Shown here in pieces: positions 1 through 6,663 of a stretch of DNA of 26,152 nucleotides. The DNA comes from a virus, in IMG/VR virus record IMGVR_UViG_3300025626_000115, positions 1 to 26,152 of that record. One strand, 5' to 3'. How positions within the stretch are numbered: the first letter of the stretch is position 1; each line of letters opens with the position of its first letter. A program made the position numbers and the translations under genes. The notes beneath the pieces are model-generated. The model was not told where the DNA came from and did not search any database. It worked only from the letters and a program-made list of their open reading frames with translations.

Positions 1-484
1 TATTTATTTAATGGGAGTTGATCAAGAATATTACTTTAGATTTAAAACATCAATGATATCACAGTTTAATGTTGACTACACTCCTAATGGATTAGCAGTT
101 AATAAGGGCGGTAAGCCATCTGCTATTCGTATTACAATGACATTAAACGAAGCATTTATTCATACAAAAGGTGACGTAGACAAGTATCCAACAACAGAAA
201 TACAAAGAGTACCTGAAAAGACAGGACAAGTGTTAGAGGATAGTACTGATAATTCAGACGATAGTGATACTGTTAATAGCAATCCTACTGGACAAATTCC
301 AACAGATGCGCCTGCTCAATCAACTGATGAGGTAAAAGTTACTAATACTTTGCCTACTGGAGAGACAGTAGAAACAACTATACCTATAACTGAAGCAGTT
401 GAGTCAACAGGAAAGACTCAAGCACAACTTGCATCATCAACTAACCCAGTGTATAGATTTCCTGAAGTGCCGGGAGGATTTTAA
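1..484 (+). CDS. 48: Baseplate tail-tube cap protein, gp48-like, C-terminal part (5' end outside window)
   Basis: The reading frame is open to the left edge (codons at 2, 5 and 8 are sense), so the ATG at 11 is probably an internal Met and the gene starts outside the window. The visible part has the end of a folded domain, including SQFNVDYTPNGLAVNKGG and PSAIRITMTLNEAF, a pattern typical of the C-terminal region of T4 gp48/gp54-family proteins that cap the tail tube on the baseplate. About 100 further residues are rich in Thr, Ser, Asp, Glu and Pro and look disordered, ending in YRFPEVPGGF. It sits 2 nt upstream of gp53, which fits a baseplate operon. gp48 is preferred over gp54 because of the YTPNG and long beta-strand pattern and the position next to gp53, but the assignment between these two related proteins is not certain from this fragment. 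Confidence 0.65.
   Translation, partial: IYLMGVDQEYYFRFKTSMISQFNVDYTPNGLAVNKGGKPSAIRITMTLNEAFIHTKGDVDKYPTTEIQRVPEKTGQVLEDSTDNSDDSDTVNSNPTGQIPTDAPAQSTDEVKVTNTLPTGETVETTIPITEAVESTGKTQAQLASSTNPVYRFPEVPGGF
474..479 (+). promoter_or_regulatory. Ribosome binding site of gene 53
   Basis: GGAGGA is an almost complete anti-16S match and lies 7 nt before the ATG at 487, embedded in the last codons of the tube-cap gene. It supports the chosen gp53 start. Confidence 0.7.
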
Positions 485-486
485 TT

Positions 487-1050
487 ATGTCATACTTTAG
501 TAGATTTCCTACAACATCATTCAACGGCGAAGAAGTTGTTGACATTACTCGTAAGGTCGCCCTATCAAATACGACAAGAGATAACGCTCTATCTTATATG
601 AGCTATACAGTAAAAGAGGGAGAAAGGCCTGAAGATATCGCATATTATTACTATGATGATCCGTCATACGCTTGGTTAGTATTAGCATCTAATGATATTG
701 TTGATCCGTATACACAGTGGCCGAAGAATCATAATGCATTTGAAAGATACATTATGAACGAGTATGAGAGCGCATCAGGCACAACAGGATACGCAGTCAT
801 TGAGTGGAGTAAGAACGCTACTCTCGGTGCTAACATCGTAGAGTATAGAACACACTCTGACTCTAATATTAAATTAAATCGAGCCTCCTATCTAGCACAA
901 GACGATAACGAAAAGTCTGAGTTCTATCCAGTTCGAGTATATGATTATGAATTTCAATTAAATGAATCAAGACGAGAGATTGTTTTAACGAATAAATCTT
1001 ATCTAGAAGATATTGATAGTCAATTAAAAGAAGAATTAAATGCCAAGTAG
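487..1050 (+). CDS. 53: Baseplate wedge subunit gp53
   Basis: This 187-aa protein is close to the size of T4 gp53 (196 aa). It starts with MSYFSRFPT and carries the family's LysM-like core, with the characteristic stretch YYYYDDPSYAWLVLASNDIVDP at about residues 56-77, followed by W79 and a charged C-terminus. gp53 binds the gp6/gp25/gp7 wedge and completes wedge assembly so that wedges can join the hub. A strong Shine-Dalgarno (GGGAGGA, 473-479) lies inside the end of the upstream cap gene at good spacing from the ATG. Its last 11 nt overlap the start of the next gene, suggesting coupled translation. Confidence 0.9.
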   Translation: MSYFSRFPTTSFNGEEVVDITRKVALSNTTRDNALSYMSYTVKEGERPEDIAYYYYDDPSYAWLVLASNDIVDPYTQWPKNHNAFERYIMNEYESASGTTGYAVIEWSKNATLGANIVEYRTHSDSNIKLNRASYLAQDDNEKSEFYPVRVYDYEFQLNESRREIVLTNKSYLEDIDSQLKEELNAK

Positions 1051-2377
1051 TCAAGCACAAGCAGGATATTATGTTCTAAGATCATTTAAAGTTCGACCTA
1101 TGTTCGATAATAGGGAGAATACTATATCTGATCACATAGAACTATCAAAGGTCATTGTCAACTGGAGTCTTTCAGAAGCAATGGGTTCGCCTTATATCAC
1201 TGGAAGCGCAGTTATACACGAATCAGATAACCTCCTTGAAGATGTTCCGCTACGAGGAGAAGAAGAAATTGAAATCACTTACGAAGACTTCTATGGTGAA
1301 AGCGCCACGCAGAAATTTTTCCTATATGCTGTTGAAGATATAAGTCCCGAATCATCTATTAATGATAGAATGCAGTCATATACTATTAAGTTTACTACAA
1401 AACAAAAGCTATTCTCTGATACTAAAGAGATAAGAAAGTCCTTTGCTAAACAAAAGATATCACAAATAGTAGAAGAAGTCTATAACGATTACTTCATTAC
1501 AGGCGATAAGTCAGTAGATAAAGAGATAGAGATAGAAGAAACAGATGGAGAACAGACATTAGTCATTCCTTCTCTTAAACCAGACGCCGCAATGCACTTT
1601 TTATCTAGAAGAGCATATAGTAGTGAGAATAATACATCATCATTTAGATTCTTTGAGACAAGAGAGAAGTATTTCTTTTGTACCTTTGAGTACTTAGTGG
1701 GAAAATATGGCGATTTGGGGGAGAAAAGTGGGGAAGAAATAAACCCGTTATTTTTTATATACAACACGTTAAATGACAATACGGGGCCAGGCCAAAGAGT
1801 AGCACAGCAGAGTATAAACGAGATTACATTTCCTTCAAAGGTCGATACATTCTCTGATATAAAGCAAGGCGCATATCGGCGGAGCGTGACAGAACTTGAC
1901 ATCAATACGAGAACCCGTATATCAAGAGACTATGATTACACGACAGAATACGATGGCCATAAGATGCCCGAAGAAGTTTCTCTAACACATTCGCAGGAGT
2001 TTGTCAACACTTATATGCCGACTCACGAGGCGCCTGAACAGATATTGATTACAGACTTTCCACAGATAGGAATGAACGAAGGAAAGGATAATATGCTTCG
2101 GCCTTATCAGCACTTCTATGAGAACTATACAGCAAAGCCTATTACACAGTATCATCTACAACGCAATTCGTTTAATGTTGTTATTAAGGGAAGGATTGAA
2201 CTCTACCCAGGCATGATGATTAATCTTGATTTGATTAAGTTTAGTCATACGCCAGCGGGGACAAGAGAGAAGGATACTCAGCGAAGTGGTAAATATGTAG
2301 TGACTTCTATTACACATTCATTCAATGAAGATAACTATACTCAGTCGATTGGCTTATCTAGGGGTGGCCTAGTATGA
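1040..2377 (+). CDS. 27: Baseplate central hub protein, gp27-like
   Basis: This 445-aa protein is slightly longer than T4 gp27 (391 aa) and is encoded directly before gp5, its expected binding partner. gp27-type hubs form the trimeric ring that joins the tail tube to the gp5 spike. The middle part (ITYEDFYGESATQKFFLYAV and following) and the C-terminus (GKYVVTSITHSFNEDNYTQS, then a short end) match the beta-barrel 'YxVTSITHxF' ending typical of gp27 and phage late-control D hub proteins. The ATG at 1040 overlaps the end of gp53 by 11 nt, and a purine-rich AAAGAAGAA precedes it. The family call rests on position and these motifs; the sequence is divergent from T4. Confidence 0.75.
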   Translation: MPSSQAQAGYYVLRSFKVRPMFDNRENTISDHIELSKVIVNWSLSEAMGSPYITGSAVIHESDNLLEDVPLRGEEEIEITYEDFYGESATQKFFLYAVEDISPESSINDRMQSYTIKFTTKQKLFSDTKEIRKSFAKQKISQIVEEVYNDYFITGDKSVDKEIEIEETDGEQTLVIPSLKPDAAMHFLSRRAYSSENNTSSFRFFETREKYFFCTFEYLVGKYGDLGEKSGEEINPLFFIYNTLNDNTGPGQRVAQQSINEITFPSKVDTFSDIKQGAYRRSVTELDINTRTRISRDYDYTTEYDGHKMPEEVSLTHSQEFVNTYMPTHEAPEQILITDFPQIGMNEGKDNMLRPYQHFYENYTAKPITQYHLQRNSFNVVIKGRIELYPGMMINLDLIKFSHTPAGTREKDTQRSGKYVVTSITHSFNEDNYTQSIGLSRGGLV

Positions 2378-2386
2378 TGAATGCTT

Positions 2387-2440
2387 CGGTTGTTACTTCC
2401 ATTATACCACATTTTTGCGGTTTGTCAACAAATATTTTAA
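2387..2440 (-). promoter_or_regulatory. Minus-strand sigma70-type promoter P1 (antisense to the hub gene end)
   Basis: Read on the minus strand: -35 TTGACA (2428-2423), a 16-nt spacer, -10 TATAAT (2406-2401), then GGAAGTAACAACCG (2400-2387). Both hexamers match the consensus exactly. An AT-rich tract (CCTTTAAAATATTT) lies upstream of the -35. Transcription would start near 2394 and run leftwards, antisense to the end of the hub gene. Two further copies lie at 4034-4088 and 4214-4268. No minus-strand gene is visible downstream. Confidence 0.6.
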
Positions 2441-2453
2441 AGGAATTTGATTC

Positions 2454-4025
2454 ATGAGTGCAGGTTTTGACAATATGTTACACTTTGTGGGAGTCGTAGA
2501 AGACGCTCATGATCTAACAAATAGTGGGCGGGTGAGAGTAAGAGCGTTTGGAATACATCCTCCTCGTGATGCTAAGACGAATCAAGATAGTGTTCCTACA
2601 GCGTATCTTCCTTGGGCCACTGTATTAGATGGAACTTATGGAACGTCTCCTATCATTCCAAGTGTCGGAGACTGGGTGTTTGGATTCTTTATTGATGGAC
2701 GAGAAGCGCAACAACCCATCGTTATGGGCAGACTGCCGGGGATGAATTTGTCATTTCCAGCAGGATCAGGTGAGCCTGGAGAAGACGGATACACTCCACC
2801 AGAAGCGATTCATAAATGGGGCGAGCCACATTGTCATCGATATGTGACTGGAGAAGATGCCGCAATGGGACAGGGAGTGAATCAACGAGTCTATCAGAGA
2901 AGCAATATAGAGACTGCTGATGGGGGATCGTTTGATGAACCCGCTATTATGATGCCTGAGAATAACTATAACAATAGAGTGATTCAATCAAAAGATGGAG
3001 ATAACTTCATTGTATTAGGATCAGCAGAAGATGGAGATGCTAGTGATTACTTTTTGATCTCTCATAGTTCAGGATCAGTTGTACAGATAGATGCTAACGG
3101 CACAGTCTTTATTAAAGCATTTGGAGACAAGTATAACTCAACAGAGGGATGTGAAGCAACGAATGTTCAGGGATCGTTTGATCAGAACATTAGCGAAGAC
3201 TATACATTACAAGTAGGAAAGTCTGGAACGATTAAGATTAAAGGCGACCTTGATATCGAGTGTAATGACTTTAACGTAAGAGCCGCTCGTAATATTAATC
3301 TACACAGCGCACTTAAAACGAATGTATCAGGAGCAGGCATTGGACTTCATGCTACAGCAGATGATATCAATATGGTGGCTCAAGCAAATCTAAAAGCAAT
3401 GACGAACCTGGGAGGAATGTACTTCAAGTGTCTCATGCCGGGTAATATAGCAGGAGATGGAGGAGACTTTCATGTTGACTCATATAAGACAAATATGTAC
3501 AGTCTTGCTTACACGAAGATACATAGTACAGGAACGCCTGCTATATCATCACAGATACTTCCTTATCCAGATGTTGCTCATCTTGGGGTTGACATTAGCA
3601 GTAAGACATCGTTAAGAATTGATGCACTTGCGACTATGAACATTAATGCTTTGGGAATCATGGGAATAAATAGTGGTGCCGCACTTGGAATCAAGAGTAT
3701 CGGAACATTAGATATCCACTCAACAGCACAGCTTGGATTGGGGGCGGGTGCCCTTGTGAATCTAGATGGATTACTTGTGAACATTGGTAACGGAACAGCA
3801 AGTGCTACAGGTGGATTAGCGACAGGAACAGTAACAACGTCTCTTGCTCCTCAGATAGTACAGAGTGCATTAGGAGCAGTTCCTAATATAAGTGTAACAG
3901 AATTAGCCGCTGTTGTCAAGCCACCTGAGATAACTAATTCATTGTTCCCTAAACTGAAGAGATTAATAGAGAGATTGAAGCCGATCATAACAGGAGTTAT
4001 GGGATCGGGAGATAACTTAGATTAA
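2454..4025 (+). CDS. 5: gp5-like baseplate hub spike protein, lysozyme domain absent
   Basis: This 523-aa protein forms the membrane-piercing spike under the hub. Residues about 1-100 are an OB-fold domain like that of gp5/VgrG (FVGVVEDAHDLTNSGRVRVR, then WATVLDGTYG, VGDWVFGFFIDG and QQPIVMGRLPGM). The C-terminal half is rich in beta-helix octads; the clearest run is residues 386-441, seven consecutive 8-residue units of the type SLRIDALA / TMNINALG / ALGIKSIG / TLDIHSTA, the pattern of the T4 gp5 triple-stranded needle. Between them, where T4 gp5 has its lysozyme, there is no Glu-Asp-Thr lysozyme motif; the linker (about 105-180) is Gly/Pro/Asn-rich. The C-terminus ends in a Lys-rich amphipathic segment, LKRLIERLKP. 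AAAGGA (2439-2444) serves as RBS. The gene is bracketed by promoter cassettes P1 and P2. Confidence 0.88.
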   Translation: MSAGFDNMLHFVGVVEDAHDLTNSGRVRVRAFGIHPPRDAKTNQDSVPTAYLPWATVLDGTYGTSPIIPSVGDWVFGFFIDGREAQQPIVMGRLPGMNLSFPAGSGEPGEDGYTPPEAIHKWGEPHCHRYVTGEDAAMGQGVNQRVYQRSNIETADGGSFDEPAIMMPENNYNNRVIQSKDGDNFIVLGSAEDGDASDYFLISHSSGSVVQIDANGTVFIKAFGDKYNSTEGCEATNVQGSFDQNISEDYTLQVGKSGTIKIKGDLDIECNDFNVRAARNINLHSALKTNVSGAGIGLHATADDINMVAQANLKAMTNLGGMYFKCLMPGNIAGDGGDFHVDSYKTNMYSLAYTKIHSTGTPAISSQILPYPDVAHLGVDISSKTSLRIDALATMNINALGIMGINSGAALGIKSIGTLDIHSTAQLGLGAGALVNLDGLLVNIGNGTASATGGLATGTVTTSLAPQIVQSALGAVPNISVTELAAVVKPPEITNSLFPKLKRLIERLKPIITGVMGSGDNLD

Positions 4026-4033
4026 GAAACACT

Positions 4034-4088
4034 GGGTTGTAACTTCTATTATACAGTAAAAAGCCCAGTTGTCAAGAAGTATTTAAAG
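4034..4088 (-). promoter_or_regulatory. Minus-strand sigma70-type promoter P2 (antisense to gene 5 end)
   Basis: On the minus strand: -35 TTGACA (4075-4070), a 16-nt spacer, -10 TATAAT (4053-4048), then AGAAGTTACAACCC (4047-4034). An AT-rich CTTTAAATACTTC precedes the -35. Transcription would start near 4041 and enter gene 5 antisense. An inverted repeat ACTGGG (4031-4036) / CCCAGT (4064-4069) flanks the -10 and the start region. Spacer sequence differs from P1 and P3 while its length is identical. Confidence 0.6.
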
Positions 4089-4089
4089 A

Positions 4090-4222
4090 TTTTTTGATCC
4101 AGGTGCATCATCGATCCAGGTGCATCATCGATCCAGGTGCATCATCGATCCAGGCGTGATGTTGATCCAGGCGTGATGTTGATCCAGGCTCAAGTATAGT
4201 GCCCGGTATACAAAGGTTGCAA
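4090..4222 (-). ncRNA. Possible antisense/noncoding RNA from P3 across the repeat array
   Basis: Transcription from P3 would begin near 4221 and read leftwards through the 17-bp array, giving an RNA with six evenly spaced CCUGGAUC motifs. No convincing minus-strand ORF with a ribosome binding site is present, so any product would be an RNA. No terminator is seen before P2, so the 3' end is unknown and the transcript may continue into gene 5. This is an inference from promoter orientation only. Confidence 0.3.
4096..4189. repeat. 17-bp tandem repeat array, 5.5 units in two subtypes
   Basis: Units start at 4096, 4113, 4130, 4147, 4164 and 4181, with exact 17-bp spacing. The first three are GATCCAGGTGCATCATC, the next two GATCCAGGCGTGATGTT, and the last is cut after GATCCAGGC. 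All share the 8-bp head GATCCAGG. The two tails contain CATCA and its complement TGATG, so RNA from either strand could pair one subtype with the other. Copies within a subtype are identical, implying recent expansion or conversion. The array lies between promoters P2 and P3 in the only large gap of the window. Confidence 0.95.
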
Positions 4223-4268
4223 CTTTTATTATAACACAAATTTGTACATTGTCAATAACTAATTTAAA
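4214..4268 (-). promoter_or_regulatory. Minus-strand sigma70-type promoter P3 (reads into the repeat array)
   Basis: On the minus strand: -35 TTGACA (4255-4250), a 16-nt spacer, -10 TATAAT (4233-4228), then AAAAGTTGCAACCT (4227-4214). The spacer contains the palindrome ACAAATTTGT (4236-4245), and the start region contains the palindrome GTTGCAAC. An AT-rich CTTTTAAATTAG lies upstream of the -35 and overlaps the leader of the + strand peptidase gene. Transcription would head into the 17-bp repeats. Confidence 0.6.
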
Positions 4269-4283
4269 AGAAAAGAGAGAAAT

Positions 4284-6221
4284 ATGTCAATAGAATGTGA
4301 TAACACAACACCGATAGCGGGTAAAGCCGGATCGACTTTGGGGAATGATAGTGCGCTATTTGATAATCTTATTGATGTATCGTCTTTGATTGATGATACT
4401 GATCCATTTGGCGGTAGCGGATTAAATCGTAATTCTATCATTGACTTGACAAATGGATTAAATGGGTTATTAGGAGCATCTGATCTAACTGGATTTGATA
4501 CACTCAAGAAAAGATTCGATCAGTTTCCTCTTACGTTTACTGAGATAGCGGCATTTGCTATCAACAATAATGAAAATGTTGATGATCTTCTTAACGGACT
4601 GAACAACTTTCAGGAAGGAAACGGAGGAAAGAATACTGGATCAGGGGGTGGAAACACTCTGGGGCCCTATGTGGGATATAGTTCAAAAGACGGAGGACTA
4701 GATGGATCAAATAGTAATCTATTAACGGATGCGTTCTTAGGTGGCCTATTAGGAGATCTTGACTTCTACTATAATCAGAATCTAGGAGCATCTATTAGTG
4801 CGGGTACTTGTGGGGCATTCGGAAATGCTTTAATGCAGTTGCTTGGAGTATTTCAATTACTTGATACACTGAATGCTACGTTAGCTAAGATTAAAGATCT
4901 TGATCCTAAGAAGCTTGCTATTCAGTTAGCACAGAAGCTAAAGATCGAAGCCATTAAGAAGAAGATTAAGGACACTATTAAAAAGCTAGTTGAGAAGATC
5001 AAGCGTCAAGTTCTCAAGACTATTAATAGTATTATTCCACAACTCAAGAATATGGGATGTGCGAGTAAGGCCTTCTTTAAGAAGATGAGAAAGAAGATAG
5101 ATCAGATTAATGAGTTCTTCTCTGAAGAGAATATAAAGCGTATTAGAGACGAGATTGATACATTCATTAATAACATGGTGGCCAACTTTCAACGTCTGAC
5201 ACTAGAGAATGCTCTTATGCTTATGTATCAGCTATGCCGATTTACTGAGCAATTACAAGCACTTCTTATGGGAGATGCGAATGAAGTACAGAGAATCGCT
5301 ATTGTAACACAGAACGAGACAAGGGCGTTAGAAGCCGCAGGACTTAAACAGACTATGAAAGCTGTTGAGAACGGAGCAGTACGAGTGGCGCCTGAGGAGC
5401 GTCTCAAGAAGCGTGAGGAGGTCATTAAGAAGAACAACGAAGAGTCTAAGAAGTCTAAAGTTCCTAAAGATCATATCACAGATCCTTGTCCAACACAAGA
5501 AGAGATAGAGATTATTAATAAGATTAGTGAAGCAGGACTAGGCGCTAGTATAACATTTTCTTCTAGTGTTGTCAAGAACAAAGAATGGCAGGATGTTGAT
5601 AACTCTGTATGGAGTAAGCTACTGCGTATTGTTAAAGCGACAGATGGAAAGTATGAAGTTACTAATGGAGTGAAGAAGAAGACTAAGACAACTGCTACTA
5701 TGGGCGGTACATCTAATCATATACATCTAACAGGATTTGCTGTAGATATTTCTATCAATGATGAGAATAGAAAAGATACTATTATAGCCGCCAGTAAAGC
5801 CGGATTCTCAGGCATAGGAGTATATAAGACATTCCTTCATCTAGACGTAGGAACAAGAAGATCATGGGTGGCCGGAGATAAGGGAATTGATATATCTCCT
5901 ACTGAACAGTTCTCGGGCACTGATCTAAGTGATATCAAGAAGATTATGAATAAGCATGATAGTGATGGACATAGAAAGGTTCGTGACGAAGAGGAAGAAG
6001 TTGAGATAGTTGATTTAAGTACAATAGCGCCTGATTCAGTATTAACTCTAGAGCAGATTAATGAGAGAGCGAAGAATGCTAAACAGTCTTCATACGAAGC
6101 AGAACAAATCAAGAAAGAGGTTGATGCATCATATAATAGTCTAGGGAAGAAGTCAATACGTCAGATGACAAAAGAAGAACTAGAAGAGTTTGATAAATCA
6201 GGCAAACGACCTAACGTATAG
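4284..6221 (+). CDS. Hub-associated structural protein with M15-type zinc peptidase domain
   Basis: This 645-aa protein has three parts. Residues 1-200 are Gly/Asn/Leu-rich with no recognised domain. Residues about 200-390 are strongly helical and Lys-rich (LAIQLAQKLKIEAIKKKIKD and on). Residues about 400-535 resemble M15/DUF882-type peptidoglycan peptidases: SNHIHLTGFAVDIS fits HxxGxAxD with H481 and D488 as likely zinc ligands, and GIGVYKTFLHLDVG gives H519-x-D521, followed by RRSW. Such enzymes cut the peptide part of peptidoglycan. The tail (about 540-645) is acidic/charged and probably coiled. Lying directly after the lysozyme-less gp5, it probably supplies local wall-degrading activity at the tail tip. 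AAAAGAGAGA precedes the ATG. Peptidase fold is fairly sure; location in the virion is inferred. Confidence 0.75.
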   Translation: MSIECDNTTPIAGKAGSTLGNDSALFDNLIDVSSLIDDTDPFGGSGLNRNSIIDLTNGLNGLLGASDLTGFDTLKKRFDQFPLTFTEIAAFAINNNENVDDLLNGLNNFQEGNGGKNTGSGGGNTLGPYVGYSSKDGGLDGSNSNLLTDAFLGGLLGDLDFYYNQNLGASISAGTCGAFGNALMQLLGVFQLLDTLNATLAKIKDLDPKKLAIQLAQKLKIEAIKKKIKDTIKKLVEKIKRQVLKTINSIIPQLKNMGCASKAFFKKMRKKIDQINEFFSEENIKRIRDEIDTFINNMVANFQRLTLENALMLMYQLCRFTEQLQALLMGDANEVQRIAIVTQNETRALEAAGLKQTMKAVENGAVRVAPEERLKKREEVIKKNNEESKKSKVPKDHITDPCPTQEEIEIINKISEAGLGASITFSSSVVKNKEWQDVDNSVWSKLLRIVKATDGKYEVTNGVKKKTKTTATMGGTSNHIHLTGFAVDISINDENRKDTIIAASKAGFSGIGVYKTFLHLDVGTRRSWVAGDKGIDISPTEQFSGTDLSDIKKIMNKHDSDGHRKVRDEEEEVEIVDLSTIAPDSVLTLEQINERAKNAKQSSYEAEQIKKEVDASYNSLGKKSIRQMTKEELEEFDKSGKRPNV

Positions 6222-6223
6222 CA

Positions 6224-6231
6224 TATAAATA
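6224..6231 (+). promoter_or_regulatory. T4-type late promoter box TATAAATA before gene 25
   Basis: TATAAATA is an exact match to the T4 late promoter recognised by the gp55 late sigma factor. It lies in the 30-nt gap before gene 25 and would give a leader of roughly 15 nt carrying the RBS AAAGGATAAA (6238-6247). It is the only exact copy in an intergenic position in this window. Confidence 0.6.
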
Positions 6232-6251
6232 CACTATAAAGGATAAAAGAA

Positions 6252-6659
6252 ATGTCATTAACGCCCCGCACAAGATCAGCAGAGTTCTTCTCAGATTTCA
6301 CAAGGAATCTAGAGCAGATACCTGGCCGTAAGGATCTGAGTAGACGTATTAACGAGAATGCTGTAAAAGAGAGTATACATAATCTCGTTATGACGGATCG
6401 TGGAGAGCGTTTATTTCAGCCTAATATAGGATGTGATATACGAGGATCATTGTTTGAGAACATAGATCCCAATACTATATTACTACTGAAAGAGAACATT
6501 CGATACACGATTACTACATATGAACCAAGATGCAATCTTCATAACGTAGAAGTTGAAGCTAACATAGACACAAACGAACTGCGAGTAAGAATAGTATTCT
6601 CTGTGATAAATACTAGTAACACTTCAGAACTTACAATTGATCTTAATAGGGTAAGATAG
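6252..6659 (+). CDS. 25: Baseplate wedge subunit gp25
   Basis: At 135 aa this matches T4 gp25 (132 aa) and the GPW/gp25 family, which starts sheath polymerisation and belongs to the conserved wedge core found in all contractile injection systems. The family pattern is clear: an N-terminal helix and RRINENAVKESIHNLVMTDR, then the conserved GERLFQPNIGCDIRGSLFEN (about 51-70), and a C-terminal beta sheet LHNVEVEANIDTNELRVRIV. The conserved E52-R53-x-F/x-P-x-x-G segment forms the turn used in wedge contacts. Gene 6 follows after 4 nt. It has its own late promoter box just upstream. Confidence 0.95.
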   Translation: MSLTPRTRSAEFFSDFTRNLEQIPGRKDLSRRINENAVKESIHNLVMTDRGERLFQPNIGCDIRGSLFENIDPNTILLLKENIRYTITTYEPRCNLHNVEVEANIDTNELRVRIVFSVINTSNTSELTIDLNRVR

Positions 6660-6663
6660 ACAC

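Noticed and set aside
1489-1905. 138-aa minus-strand open frame inside the hub gene
   Set aside because: Lies fully antisense to a well-supported gene, has no family resemblance and no ribosome binding site; a coding shadow. P1 does not make it more likely, since no start signal is visible.
2358-2372. Hairpin CTAGG-GGTGG-CCTAG at the end of the hub gene as a terminator
   Set aside because: The stem is only 5 bp, lies within codons, and has no U-tract on either strand.
4091-4095. T-run after gene 5 as a rho-independent terminator
   Set aside because: No GC-rich stem directly precedes it; the inverted repeat at 4031-4069 is too far away.
4021-4140. A ~20-residue minus-strand peptide starting in the repeats and ending near 4050
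   Set aside because: No ribosome binding site, and most repeat units shift the frame (17 is not a multiple of 3), giving early stops; no support for translation.
4096-4189. The 17-bp array as a CRISPR
   Set aside because: Units are contiguous with no unique spacers and no cas genes; it is a simple tandem repeat.
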